The notes under the pieces: generated by a model
Database searches by the model: none
Seen by the model: only the letters and a program-made list of their open reading frames with translations
What the model was told of the DNA's origin: nothing
Assembly: GCF_011762225.1 (NCBI RefSeq)
Contig: NZ_JAASQI010000011.1
Span: forward strand, 94,331 to 158,330
DNA length: 64,000 nucleotides
Direction: 5' to 3'
Origin: Pseudochelatococcus lubricantis
GTDB lineage: Bacteria; Pseudomonadota; Alphaproteobacteria; Rhizobiales; Beijerinckiaceae
Part shown: positions 17,964 to 26,497 of the stretch, one piece after another
Position numbering within the stretch: the first letter of the stretch is position 1
How the letters are laid out: each line of letters opens with the position of its first letter
Position numbers and translations under genes: made by a program

Positions 17964-19490
17964 CTATCGGAACCCGGGCCGGCCGTTCCGCAGACCTGGC
18001 AGGCGGGCAAAACGGCGCCGGAGGATGCGGACGGCGGGAATGAACAGCGCCGTCAGCACGATCGTCAGGCAGATCAGGCTGACCGGGCGTGAGAAGAACA
18101 CCGCGGGATCACCCCGGCCAAGCTGCATCGCGCGCCGGAGATTTTCCTCCATCATCGGGCCGAGAATGAAGCCCATCAGAAACGGCGCGGCCTCGAAGCC
18201 TGTGATGGCCATGCCGAAGCCGAAGAGTCCGATGGCAAGAACGACGTAGACATCGAACGTGTTCAGCGTGGAGCTGTAGACGCCCACGGCGATGAGGCAG
18301 ATGATCGACGGAAACAGGAAGCGGTAGGGGATGTTGGCCAGTTTGGCCCACAGCCCGACCAGGGGAATGTTGAGGATCAGCAGCATGACGTTACCGATCC
18401 AGAAGCTCGCGATCAGGGCCCAGAAGAGGTCGGCGTGCAACGTCATCATATCCGGGCCCGGCTGTATCCCCTGGATGATCAGCGCGCCAAGCATCAGCGC
18501 CATGGTCGGGGTGCCCGGAATGCCGATGGCAAGGGTGGGAATGAAGCTTGTCTGGGCAGCGGCGTTGTTTGCCGCCTCCGGCCCGACGACGCCCTCGATG
18601 GCGCCGTGGCCGAATCTTTCGGGCGTACGGGAGAGGCGCTTCTCGGCGGTGTAGGACAGGAACGACGCAATGGTTGCGCCCGTGCCGGGAAGAATGCCGA
18701 GAATGCTGCCGAGGGCGCTGCCGCGGCCGGCCGGCACGATGCTGCGCCGGAAATCCTCACGGGTCGGCATCATGTCGCGCAGCCGCAGGGAGAACCGCGA
18801 CAGGTCGGTTTTGGGCTCGGCCGTCGCGGTTATGATTTCCGGCAGGCCGAACAAAGCCATGGCTACCACCGCCACGCTGAGGCCGCCGATGAGTTCGGGA
18901 ACGCCGAAAGCATAGCGCTGCACGCCGGTGCTCAGGTCCGTCCCTATCATGCCGAACAGCGTGCCGATCACGACGGCAATCAAGCCCTTGACGAGCGATC
19001 CCCTGGCCACGAGGGCGCCCGCCACAAGGCCGAGGACCATGATGGCGAAATAGTCCGCCGAATTGAGGGACAGGGCAAAGCGGCTTATCGCCGGCGAGAA
19101 CACCGTCATCAGGATGATGCCGATCGATCCGCCGATGAACGACGCGGCGGCGGATGCGAACAGCGCGACCGCCGCACGGCCCTGCTTCGCCATCCTGTAG
19201 CCGTCGAGTGTCGTGATCGCCGAGGAGGTGGAACCGGGGACATTGACCAGTATCGACGTGATCGCGCCGCCGTATTCGCCGCCATAGTAGATGCCCGCAA
19301 GCATGATGATCGCGGTTTCGGGAGGGAGGTAGAAAGTCACCGGCAGCAGAAGGGCGATCCCCAGCATCGCTCCGACCCCCGGCAGGACGCCGATGAACGT
19401 GCCGACGGTGACGCCGACGAAGCAGTAAAAGAGGTTTACGGGCGTGAACGCCGTCGCGAACCCGTTTGCGAGGAGCGTCAGGATATCCAT
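17964..19490 (-). CDS. tctA: Tripartite tricarboxylate transporter large membrane subunit (TctA family)
   Basis: Inner-membrane protein of 508 residues with about 11-12 hydrophobic segments. Hallmarks: FYCFVGVTVGTFIGVLPGVG near residue 25, YYGGEYGGAITSILVNVPG, and GILPGTGATIASFLSY. It forms the channel of a Na+- or H+-coupled carboxylate importer fed by a periplasmic TctC. The start is shared with the stop of tctB (TGATG). The cargo is unknown; the interleaved arylmalonate-decarboxylase homologue suggests a malonate-type dicarboxylate. Confidence 0.94.
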   Translation of the reverse strand: MDILTLLANGFATAFTPVNLFYCFVGVTVGTFIGVLPGVGAMLGIALLLPVTFYLPPETAIIMLAGIYYGGEYGGAITSILVNVPGSTSSAITTLDGYRMAKQGRAAVALFASAAASFIGGSIGIILMTVFSPAISRFALSLNSADYFAIMVLGLVAGALVARGSLVKGLIAVVIGTLFGMIGTDLSTGVQRYAFGVPELIGGLSVAVVAMALFGLPEIITATAEPKTDLSRFSLRLRDMMPTREDFRRSIVPAGRGSALGSILGILPGTGATIASFLSYTAEKRLSRTPERFGHGAIEGVVGPEAANNAAAQTSFIPTLAIGIPGTPTMALMLGALIIQGIQPGPDMMTLHADLFWALIASFWIGNVMLLILNIPLVGLWAKLANIPYRFLFPSIICLIAVGVYSSTLNTFDVYVVLAIGLFGFGMAITGFEAAPFLMGFILGPMMEENLRRAMQLGRGDPAVFFSRPVSLICLTIVLTALFIPAVRILRRRFARLPGLRNGRPGFR

Positions 19491-19972
19491 CAGAAACCTC
19501 CCGGCAAGACGCGCATGGGCAGCCCCAGCAGGACCACGAAGATCAGCCAGATGGCGACCGCGAGGCCTGCACCCAGCAGGACGCTTTCGTGGAGTCTGGC
19601 CTCGCGATGCGCGAAGGAGCCGACCACGGTGGTGGCGATGATCGTGGCGAACAGGCCCATGGGCGCGATGCCGAGCGCGAAAACCACGAACGCGGCGCAG
19701 ACGAAGAGAATGCGCCGAAGGTCGACCGGCTGCTCCTCCGGGCAGGGGGCGATGATGGTCCTGATCAGCACGAGGACTCCCAGAACGCCGCCGATGATCG
19801 AGAGAGCGAGGGGGAAGTAGCCCGCTCCCATCTGCCGCGTGGAGCCGATCCCGTATCCCACCGCCATGTAGCCGAATGCCAGCGATATGGCGATGACGAT
19901 GAGGCTGGCAATAATGTTGTTCCAGTCTGTCCGCCGGGTGGGGACGCAAATATCTGTGCGCGTTATTGACAT
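19490..19972 (-). CDS. tctB: Tripartite tricarboxylate transporter small membrane subunit (TctB family)
   Basis: Four-helix membrane protein of 160 residues with the TctB pattern of hydrophobic helices and a polar loop (STRQMGAGYFPLALSIIGG, then IIAPCPEEQPVDLR). It overlaps tctA by one base. Upstream lies a palindromic mosaic repeat (20040-20140) separating it from the decarboxylase gene, so tctBA may be transcribed from within or through that repeat. Confidence 0.88.
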   Translation of the reverse strand: MSITRTDICVPTRRTDWNNIIASLIVIAISLAFGYMAVGYGIGSTRQMGAGYFPLALSIIGGVLGVLVLIRTIIAPCPEEQPVDLRRILFVCAAFVVFALGIAPMGLFATIIATTVVGSFAHREARLHESVLLGAGLAVAIWLIFVVLLGLPMRVLPGGF

Positions 19973-20042
19973 TGTTCCCGTCCTTTATGTTGACCCGGAA
20001 TCGTGCAGCCGATCCATGGCCACCGACAGCCTCCAAAGGAGT

Positions 20043-20140
20043 TTCAGAAAAAGTGGACGCCGCTTTTTCGTTTGAAGTTACGTAAAAACAAAGAGATAGG
20101 CCGTCTACTGTGTTTCAGCGTAATGCAGTAGACGGTCTAG
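20043..20140 (+). repeat. Palindromic intergenic mosaic repeat, copy A
   Basis: Two hairpins in 98 bases. The first pairs 20047-20056 with 20060-20069 (stem starting GAAAAAG, loop ACG). The second pairs 20097-20110 (TAGGCCGTCTACTG) with 20126-20139. Between them runs AGTTACGTAAAAACAAAGAGA, nearly identical to the reverse strand of the copy at 33537-33590. This is the style of intergenic mosaic elements known in Rhizobium relatives. Confidence 0.75.
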
Positions 20141-20868
20141 AAGACGGCGGCTCCCGAGAGCTGTCCGAGCCTGCCCAGAGCGCGGCTCTCACCGCTCATG
20201 CCCAGCAGGCGGACAGCGGCCCAGACGCCCGCCGTCGCGCTGGCGACGACGGGTTTTCCGATGCGGGGCTCGACAGCGGCGGCGAGGTCGAGCGCGGGGA
20301 GTCCGCCGCAGGAAACCAGAATGGCATCCGCCTCTCCGCCAGCCATGCGGTCGGCCTCCAGGGCGAGATCGGCGACGACATCGGCCCCGACAGCCCTGAT
20401 GGTCTCGACGGCGGTCATGTCGAGGCCGCCGATGTGGAGCACCTCAAAGCCCGCATCCACAAGGAACTGTTCAAGCTTGCGGTTGACGATCGCGGAATAG
20501 GCCGTGCCGACCGCCACCTTCCGCGCGCCGACCGTCCGCAAGGCATCGCGCACGGCGCTGCTCATCGTGATCGCCGGCACGCCGGACGCTTCCTCGATCA
20601 CACTGATCAGGTCATCGTTGAAGCCGGTTCCCCTGAAGAAACTCAGCGATGTGCCCATGAGCGCGATGGCATCGGCACCTTCGTCGTCCCGCAGTTCGCG
20701 CGCCAGCGCGGCCACACGCTCGATCGCCTCGCTGTAACCCTCGATGGTCAACGCCTCCAGCGCAAGACTGCGGGCGGTAAACCGCACGCCCTCCGGATAG
20801 AGGCCGTAGGCTTCCGGCGGAACCGCATCGCCGGCTGGCGGTACGATCAGTCCGATCGTCATACTCAT
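20137..20868 (-). CDS. Arylmalonate decarboxylase homologue (Asp/Glu racemase superfamily)
   Basis: Enzyme of 243 residues closely resembling Bordetella arylmalonate decarboxylase along its length. MGTSLSF(F)RG has Gly72-Thr73-Ser74 where AMDase has Gly74-Thr75-Ser76, Tyr124 in GTAYSAIVN matches Tyr126, and SCGGL has the single catalytic Cys187 matching Cys188. Racemases and maleate isomerase carry a second cysteine at the Gly72 position; it is absent here. This supports cofactor-free decarboxylation of a disubstituted malonate rather than racemisation. The gene sits between tctB and tctC. Confidence 0.85.
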   Translation of the reverse strand: MSMTIGLIVPPAGDAVPPEAYGLYPEGVRFTARSLALEALTIEGYSEAIERVAALARELRDDEGADAIALMGTSLSFFRGTGFNDDLISVIEEASGVPAITMSSAVRDALRTVGARKVAVGTAYSAIVNRKLEQFLVDAGFEVLHIGGLDMTAVETIRAVGADVVADLALEADRMAGGEADAILVSCGGLPALDLAAAVEPRIGKPVVASATAGVWAAVRLLGMSGESRALGRLGQLSGAAVF

Positions 20869-21119
20869 GGTGATCTCCAGTGAAAGAATTCAGAAAAACG
20901 CCGGCGTCCGCCCGTTTTTACTGTGCATTGTTTTCGCTATACCGGGATTATGGCCGATGCCGGGGCTTTGACCTGCCGCTCTTCCAGCATGGCGGGAGAC
21001 GCCGGAAATCCGGAAAGCGATTGTCAGGCGCTCCCGCATGACCGCGACGTGCGTCCCCGGTCGCTCCGTCGACTGTCGGACGTTCGTCGCGTGTTCAATG
21101 CGGTCGCGGGCAGGGCCTG
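20869..21119. other. Intergenic region between decarboxylase and TctC genes
   Basis: A 251-base gap within the minus-strand unit. No open frame with a convincing start was found and no clear operator repeats were recognised. It may hold a promoter for the decarboxylase gene. Confidence 0.4.
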
Positions 21120-22076
21120 TCAGGTTCCGTCGCGGACGGAGATTGCGACCTCGGTCAGCTTCTTGGCGATAGCCGGCAACTCGGCGGACACTTCCCCGCC
21201 CGTCTGGAAGGCAGGGATCAGGCCGGCGCGCGTCAACTGGCCGGGGAGCTTTTCGCCCTCGTAGGCACGGGCGATGGCGCCGGTTATGCGGTCGACGATT
21301 TCCTGGGGCGTTCCGGCGGGGGCCATGATGAACTGGCTCGGCATCGCCTCGAAGCCCTTGATCGTCTCGGCGATCGGGGGAATTTTCTCGAAGCCCTTGA
21401 CGCGCTCCGGGCCAGTGTGGCCGAGAATGACGAGCTTGCCGCCTTCCGCTTGCGCGGCCGCGGCGCTGAGGCTCACGATACCGAATGGAACTTCTCCCGA
21501 AACGACCGCCGCCACAGAGGGCGCGCCGCCCTGAAAATGCACGGCCTCCATCTCGATGCCCGCGGCATCCTTCAGCATCTCCCCGGCGAGATACTGCAGC
21601 GTCGCCGTGCCGGGCGAGGCATAGAAATACTCGCCGGGGTTTTTCGAGACCAGATCGATGAACTGGGCGACAGTGGAGACGCCGACGCCCGGATTGGCGA
21701 CGAGCGCATGCGGCGCGACGGCTATGCGGGCAATCGGCGTAAAGCTCTTCACGGGATCGTAGCCGACGTTCCCCTGAAACACCGGCCCCAGGATCGCCGA
21801 GGTCTCGCCGGCATAGATCGTGTATCCGTCGGGCTTTGCCGATGCGACGAAGGCGGGGGCCAGTGTACCGGCGGCACCGGGCCGGTTCTCGACGATCACG
21901 GGTTGGCCGAGTTGGGGCGAGATTTCGCCGCTGACCAGGCGCGCCATCGTATCCATGCCCCCGCCGGGGGCGAAGCCGACGACCACGGTGATGGGCTGGG
22001 TGGGGAAGGCGGTCTGGGCCAGGGCACTGCCGGCCATGAGCGACAGGGCAAGGCCCGCTGAAAGTAAACGATACAT
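21120..22076 (-). CDS. tctC: Tripartite tricarboxylate transporter periplasmic receptor (TctC/Bug family)
   Basis: Periplasmic binding protein of 318 residues with signal peptide (MYRLLSAGLALSLMAGSALA) and Bug-family motifs: FPTQPITVVVGFAPGGGMD just after cleavage and PVIVENRPGAAGTLAP. Bug proteins bind carboxylates through these two loops and deliver them to TctAB. It is divergent from the enolase-superfamily gene across a 160-base promoter region, upstream of the decarboxylase and tctBA. Confidence 0.93.
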   Translation of the reverse strand: MYRLLSAGLALSLMAGSALAQTAFPTQPITVVVGFAPGGGMDTMARLVSGEISPQLGQPVIVENRPGAAGTLAPAFVASAKPDGYTIYAGETSAILGPVFQGNVGYDPVKSFTPIARIAVAPHALVANPGVGVSTVAQFIDLVSKNPGEYFYASPGTATLQYLAGEMLKDAAGIEMEAVHFQGGAPSVAAVVSGEVPFGIVSLSAAAAQAEGGKLVILGHTGPERVKGFEKIPPIAETIKGFEAMPSQFIMAPAGTPQEIVDRITGAIARAYEGEKLPGQLTRAGLIPAFQTGGEVSAELPAIAKKLTEVAISVRDGT

Positions 22077-22236
22077 TAGGTTCCGCTCCTGGATTTATGT
22101 TTGTTTATAAGGTCAGGCTGCAGCAAAATCGTCTACTCGTCAACTATCTATCTTGCACCTGTTTATGTTTCACCTATGATGGATGCCTGTGTCCCCGCCG
22201 GCACGCGAATCCGGCGACGAAGGAAGGAGCTTTGCC

Positions 22237-23397
22237 GTGAACCTCACCATCAAGGACGTCAGGGTCTGGCCGGCCTGGATACCCAACAAGATGAAGGTCG
22301 GTTCGGTATCGGCGACAGCATCGATTTCCTGTGTCGTGGTCGAAGTGACGACGGAGGAGGGAGTTGCGGGCCATGGCATAACGTCGATCACGGATGAGGA
22401 AGCCGTGGTGGCCGTGCTCGAAGGGCTCGTGGCGCCAAACATCATCGGCCTCGATGCCCTCGATCGCGAAAAGATTGCCGAAACGCTGTATTGGCTGCTG
22501 ACCCCGCGCGGGCAGACGGGCTATGCCAGCCACGCCATTTCGGCAATCGATCTGGCGCTCTGGGACATCCTCGGCAAGGCGGTCGGGCTGCCGTGCTGGC
22601 GCTTGCTTGGCGGCGCCCGGCGGAGCGTGCCGCTCTACGTCACCTTCGGCTTCGGCGCGTTCGATCGCGAACAACTGGTGGAGGCTGCCCATCACCTGCG
22701 TTCCGAGGGGGTTTCGCGCTTCAAGATGGTCGTCGGTCACCACGCGCTGGCCAAGCGGAACAGGGGGGTGGATATCGACGCTCTCCTCCGGGAGGACGTG
22801 GTTCGCGTCCGCCTCGTTCGGGAGGCGATCGGCGAGGACAGCGAACTCTATATCGACGCCAACTGCAGCTTGAACGAAGGCGCGGCCCGCTGGCTCATCG
22901 ATTCCCTGCGCGACATCGACATCGCATTCTTCGAGGAACCGGTGCGCGACAACGACCCTGTCCGGATGCGGGAGTTGCGCCACCGCACGGGCATCCGCAT
23001 CGCTGCGGGGCAGAACGAGGGGCAACTCTGGCGCTTCGCGTCACTGATCCGCGAGGAGGCGGCCGACGTGCTGCAGCCCAACGCGGTCATCTGCGGCGGG
23101 TTCACGGCGGCCGGGAAGGTTGCCGCGCTGGCGCAGGCCAACAATGTCGATCTCGCCAACGGCGGCGCCTTTCCGTTTCACAACGGGCATCTGCACGCCG
23201 GCCTCGTCAACGGCGGTCTTGTCGAATGGCACCTCGCGGCGGTGGAGATGTGTCGCACGCTGTTTCTCGGGCTGCCGGAGAAGGAAGGGCAGACGCTCGG
23301 CCTTTCCGACAGGCCGGGGCTTGGTTTCGATCTCAACTATGACGCGCTCGAAGACTTCGCGAGGCGTGCCACGGCCCATGGACACGGAAAGGGTTGA
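22237..23397 (+). CDS. Mandelate-racemase/enolase-superfamily enzyme
   Basis: TIM-barrel enzyme of 386 residues with an N-terminal capping domain. Mg2+ ligands appear as LYIDANCSLNEG (Asp), IAFFEEPV (Glu) and AAGQNEGQ (Glu). The second-strand base region reads SRFKMVVG, giving R-x-K in place of the usual K-x-K, and NGGAFPFHNGHLHAG supplies a candidate histidine. These enzymes abstract the proton alpha to a carboxylate (racemases, sugar-acid dehydratases, cycloisomerases). I chose GTG 22237, preceded by AAGGAG seven bases upstream. The substrate is unknown; divergence from tctC suggests it shares the transporter's cargo. Confidence 0.83.
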   Translation: MNLTIKDVRVWPAWIPNKMKVGSVSATASISCVVVEVTTEEGVAGHGITSITDEEAVVAVLEGLVAPNIIGLDALDREKIAETLYWLLTPRGQTGYASHAISAIDLALWDILGKAVGLPCWRLLGGARRSVPLYVTFGFGAFDREQLVEAAHHLRSEGVSRFKMVVGHHALAKRNRGVDIDALLREDVVRVRLVREAIGEDSELYIDANCSLNEGAARWLIDSLRDIDIAFFEEPVRDNDPVRMRELRHRTGIRIAAGQNEGQLWRFASLIREEAADVLQPNAVICGGFTAAGKVAALAQANNVDLANGGAFPFHNGHLHAGLVNGGLVEWHLAAVEMCRTLFLGLPEKEGQTLGLSDRPGLGFDLNYDALEDFARRATAHGHGKG

Positions 23398-23449
23398 AGA
23401 GCTGCGTGTTTTTTGACCAAACCTTTCGGAAAGCCCCCGGACGGTATCC

Positions 23450-24004
23450 ATGATAACTGACAGCCTCCGGGTGGGGCGTGCGAGCGATGAAAGACAAGGT
23501 ATGCGGGAGACAAACGTTTCAGCCGCTCCTGCGGGAGCAAACGTGGACGCCGGGCAGGAGACATTCGACGACGCCATCGACTATGGACTGCTTGACAGCT
23601 TCATCGGTTTCCATCTGCGGCTGGCGAACGATCGTACATACGAGAACTTCATCGACCGCCTCGGCGCCGACAGTTTGCGGCCGGGGTGCTTTACCATTCT
23701 GACATTGATCGCGAATAATCCCGGCATCACCCAGATCATGATTTCGCGGGTGGCCGGCCGCGACAAGTCCAGTGTCGCCAAGATCCTGCGCTATATGGAG
23801 GATGAGGGGCTGATCCGGCGCGTGCGGCTTGATGACGACCGCCGCGCCTATGCCAGCTATGTCACCGAAGCCGGTGCCGAACTCAATGCGCGCCTTGCCG
23901 AGAAGGCGCGCATACAAAGCGCGCATCTCAGGTCGATTCTCGGGCCGGAGCGCGAGGCGGCCCTGCTCAGGACGCTGAAGGACCTCATCACCGCGCTGGC
24001 GTAG
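23450..24004 (+). CDS. MarR-family regulator of the TctABC/decarboxylase unit
   Basis: Winged helix-turn-helix protein of up to 184 residues; the DNA-binding core is NNPGITQIMISRVAGRDKSSVAKILRYMEDEGLIRRVRLDDDRRAY. It follows the enolase-superfamily gene by 52 bases on the same strand and is the only regulator within the unit. The start is uncertain: the ATG at 23450 lacks a good ribosome site and an in-frame ATG at 23501 would give 167 residues. Targets are inferred from position. Confidence 0.8.
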   Translation: MITDSLRVGRASDERQGMRETNVSAAPAGANVDAGQETFDDAIDYGLLDSFIGFHLRLANDRTYENFIDRLGADSLRPGCFTILTLIANNPGITQIMISRVAGRDKSSVAKILRYMEDEGLIRRVRLDDDRRAYASYVTEAGAELNARLAEKARIQSAHLRSILGPEREAALLRTLKDLITALA

Positions 24005-24029
24005 CGCGTGACCGCAACGGGGCGGGCTG

Positions 24030-24947
24030 CTACGCAGCCCCCTGGGACACCGGCTGGGTCAGGTTTCTCACCCAGTTGATGAAACGCTGGCAGGTGGCGG
24101 CTTCGTGCGAGGCCGGGTTCGCGAGGACGTGGTACTCGGAACCGACGATGCGGCTGTCTGGCCAGGGCTCGACGACCTCACCCCGCTCAAGGGCATCGGT
24201 TATCAGAAACCGGGGGACGACGAGCGCTCCCCGGCCGGCGAGCATCGCGCCGAGCGCGACATAGAAATGCGGAAAACGCAGCGCCGGCCTGGCGAGGGAT
24301 TTCGGCAGGCCGGCATTCTGCAGCCATGCCTGCAGCTCGCCCGGCCGCGTCGCTGCTTCCAGCAGACTGATCTTCTTCAATCCGTCCCTGTCGAGCCCAC
24401 CCGTTTCGGCGAGGAGCCGCGACGAGACCGCCAGCGTCAGCTCCTCCGTGAACAGGTGGCAGGGGGAGAATTGCGACGGAATGACGTCTCCCCGCCGGAC
24501 GGCGACGTCGAAGGGAATTTCGAGCCATTTCTCCGGCGTGTGCGTCGGCCTCACCATGACATCCACCGGCTGTCCTCCCGAAACGTGAAACTCGGGAAGC
24601 CGGGGCACGAGCCATTGCATCGCGAAGGTCGCCGGCGCGATCACCCGCAGCTTGACCGGCGGCGTGGTGCCCGCGCGCACCTCGTCGAGCACGTCCTGAA
24701 TCCGGTCGAACGCCTCTCCCAGCACGGCCGCGAGTCGGGCGGTCTCCGGCGTCGGGATCATACCCTTGCGCTTCTCCGCGAAGAGAGGAGCGCCGAACCA
24801 TTCCTGCAAATGTGACAATTGTTTGCTGACCGCGCTGTGCGAGACGGAAAGCTCGTCTGCGGCGGAAGTAACGCTGCCAGTCCGGATGACGCTTTCGAGG
24901 AACAGAAGGGCCTTCAAGGACGGGAGACGGCGCTTCGTTTGTTCCAT
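24030..24947 (-). CDS. LysR-family regulator, GcvA-like
   Basis: LysR protein of 305 residues with helix-turn-helix in residues about 8-65 (RLPSLKALLFLESV, then VSHSAVSKQLSHLQEWFG), the short N-terminal style of GcvA-type members. I chose ATG 24947 (MEQTKRRLPS) over an upstream in-frame ATG at 24986. It is divergent from the phosphatase-superfamily/ABC/phnA unit. A LysR protein (PhnR) controls phosphonoacetate hydrolase in Pseudomonas fluorescens 23F, so control of that unit is the natural inference. Confidence 0.85.
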   Translation of the reverse strand: MEQTKRRLPSLKALLFLESVIRTGSVTSAADELSVSHSAVSKQLSHLQEWFGAPLFAEKRKGMIPTPETARLAAVLGEAFDRIQDVLDEVRAGTTPPVKLRVIAPATFAMQWLVPRLPEFHVSGGQPVDVMVRPTHTPEKWLEIPFDVAVRRGDVIPSQFSPCHLFTEELTLAVSSRLLAETGGLDRDGLKKISLLEAATRPGELQAWLQNAGLPKSLARPALRFPHFYVALGAMLAGRGALVVPRFLITDALERGEVVEPWPDSRIVGSEYHVLANPASHEAATCQRFINWVRNLTQPVSQGAA

Positions 24948-24948
24948 T

Positions 24949-25005
24949 AAGTCACATCCTCTCTCCGATAAAGTCACTGTACACAAAATTTATTATTCAT
25001 CATAA
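24949..25005. promoter_or_regulatory. Candidate LysR-box region before the phosphatase/ABC operon
   Basis: The direct repeat AAGTCAC occurs at 24949-24955 and 24971-24977 (22-base step, about two helical turns) and an inverted TTAT-N8-ATAA at 24990-25005. The segment is AT-rich compared with its surroundings and lies between the divergent LysR and hydrolase genes. Only positional support. Confidence 0.4.
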
Positions 25006-25186
25006 TGCAAATGCTTAAATATTCTTGTCACGAATGCAGAAAAATACTTCTACACCAAGTCCATGACAGTTTCATGAGGGGGTATGCCTTGTCCATCGAA
25101 AACAGCCGATCGCACGCGCCGGCATCCGGTATGACCTTTGCGGACGGGCGTCGCCCGCGCGGAACCGGCCGCGGGGAGGGTTGACG

Positions 25187-26497
25187 ATGTCGGCGAACAG
25201 ACGTGCGGTCGTCGTCATCCTCGATGGTCTGCGGCGCGACTTCGTGACGCCGGACGGCACTCCCCATCTGGCGGCGCTGCGCGCGGGGAGCACCTGGTGC
25301 GCCGCTCACCGCTCCGTGTTTCCATCGGTTACGCGCGTCGTCTCCTCCAGCGTCGCGACAGGTTGCCTGCCTTCCCGCCACAGCCTTGCGGGCAACACGA
25401 TCGCATTGGAGCAGGATGGCGCGCTGACCCTTTTCGATGCCGGAAAACCCGACTTCATCGGCCACAAGCGGCGCCTGACCGGCCATGCTCTCGCGGTGCC
25501 GACCCTGGCCGAGCGTCTTGAAGCTGCGGGCGGTGTGGCCGTCTTCAGCAACGTGTCGCCGGGCGCCGCCTATCTGCACGATCCGGACGGCCACGGCCGC
25601 GTCTATCACCGCGCCGGGTCCTTCGGCCCGGGGAGGACGCCCGTCGAGGGCGAGGGGGTGCTGGCCATCAGCCCCGACCTGGACGGGGACGCCGCGATGG
25701 CGGAACGCTTCGTCGAAAACGCCTTCGGCGAGAGCGGTCCCGCCTTGGCGCTCGCCTGGTTCGGCCATCCCGACACCACCCAGCACGCCTTCCCGCTGGG
25801 CTCGCCGGAACATCGCGAGGCGCTGCGCCGCGCCGACGCACATGCCGGCAAGGTGATAGCAGCGGTTGCGAATGCCCGCGCCAAGGGCGAGGACATCCTG
25901 CTGGCCGTCGGCTCCGACCATGGTCATCAGACCGTGTCGCACGTGGTCGACATCGACGCCATCCTGATCGGGGAGGGCCTGAAAGCCGGTCACGGCTCGG
26001 CCGATGTCGTGGTCGCCCCCAACGGGACCGCGGCGCTGATCTACGTCGATCCCCGGCATGCCGACGTCCTGCCGCGTCTTGGCGCATTCCTCGCTGGGTG
26101 CGACTGGGTGGGGCGGCTGATCGGGCCGGAAAACTTCGCCGAGCACGGCGTGCCTGCGGGCGGCGGCCTGGCGTTCGCCATCTCGCTGGCGGCGGATGAC
26201 GAGGCCAGGAATGCGTTCGGCGTGCCGGGCCTCAGCGTCGCCGCCAGGCCGGCGGAAGGCAAGCCGGACCGCCTCGGCTGCGGCCAGCACGGCGGCCTCG
26301 GCCGCTATGAGCAATCTCCTTTCCTGATCCTCGACGGCGCCGGTTTCGCGCCGGGGGCGGAGATCGCGGAAACGACGTCGGCCATCGACCTTGCGCCGAC
26401 CATCCTGACCTTCCTCGGACGCGACGCGAACGGCCTCGACGGCCGTCCGCTGCAGTCGCCGTCCTTATCTCACGCAACACGGGATATCCACTCATGA
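25187..26497 (+). CDS. Alkaline-phosphatase-superfamily phosphodiesterase/phosphonohydrolase
   Basis: Cytoplasmic enzyme of 436 residues, no signal peptide. Two-metal AP-superfamily core: VVVILDGLRRDF (Asp13), nucleophile threonine in FPSVTR (Thr49), AWFGHPDTTQHAF (Asp/His), VGSDHGH (Asp/His) and the final histidine in GCGQHGGLGRYE. This is the nucleotide pyrophosphatase/phosphodiesterase branch, which also contains phosphonoacetate hydrolase. ATG 25187 follows GGGAGGG by six bases. The ABC binding-protein gene overlaps its stop by four bases, so it is translationally coupled to a transporter whose far side carries phnA. Confidence 0.83.
   Translation: MSANRRAVVVILDGLRRDFVTPDGTPHLAALRAGSTWCAAHRSVFPSVTRVVSSSVATGCLPSRHSLAGNTIALEQDGALTLFDAGKPDFIGHKRRLTGHALAVPTLAERLEAAGGVAVFSNVSPGAAYLHDPDGHGRVYHRAGSFGPGRTPVEGEGVLAISPDLDGDAAMAERFVENAFGESGPALALAWFGHPDTTQHAFPLGSPEHREALRRADAHAGKVIAAVANARAKGEDILLAVGSDHGHQTVSHVVDIDAILIGEGLKAGHGSADVVVAPNGTAALIYVDPRHADVLPRLGAFLAGCDWVGRLIGPENFAEHGVPAGGGLAFAISLAADDEARNAFGVPGLSVAARPAEGKPDRLGCGQHGGLGRYEQSPFLILDGAGFAPGAEIAETTSAIDLAPTILTFLGRDANGLDGRPLQSPSLSHATRDIHS

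Noticed and set aside
18435..19820. Plus-strand open frame opposite tctA and tctB
   Set aside because: It runs antisense to clear TctA and TctB membrane proteins, is highly charged and low in complexity, and lacks a ribosome site.
20137..20868. Aspartate/glutamate racemase or maleate isomerase for the AMDase homologue
   Set aside because: Both need a second active-site cysteine in the first half; the corresponding position is Gly72, and the anion-hole residues match arylmalonate decarboxylase.
22077..22236. Operator repeats in the tctC/enolase divergent region
   Set aside because: GTTTAT occurs more than once but without symmetry or regular spacing, so no MarR operator can be proposed.
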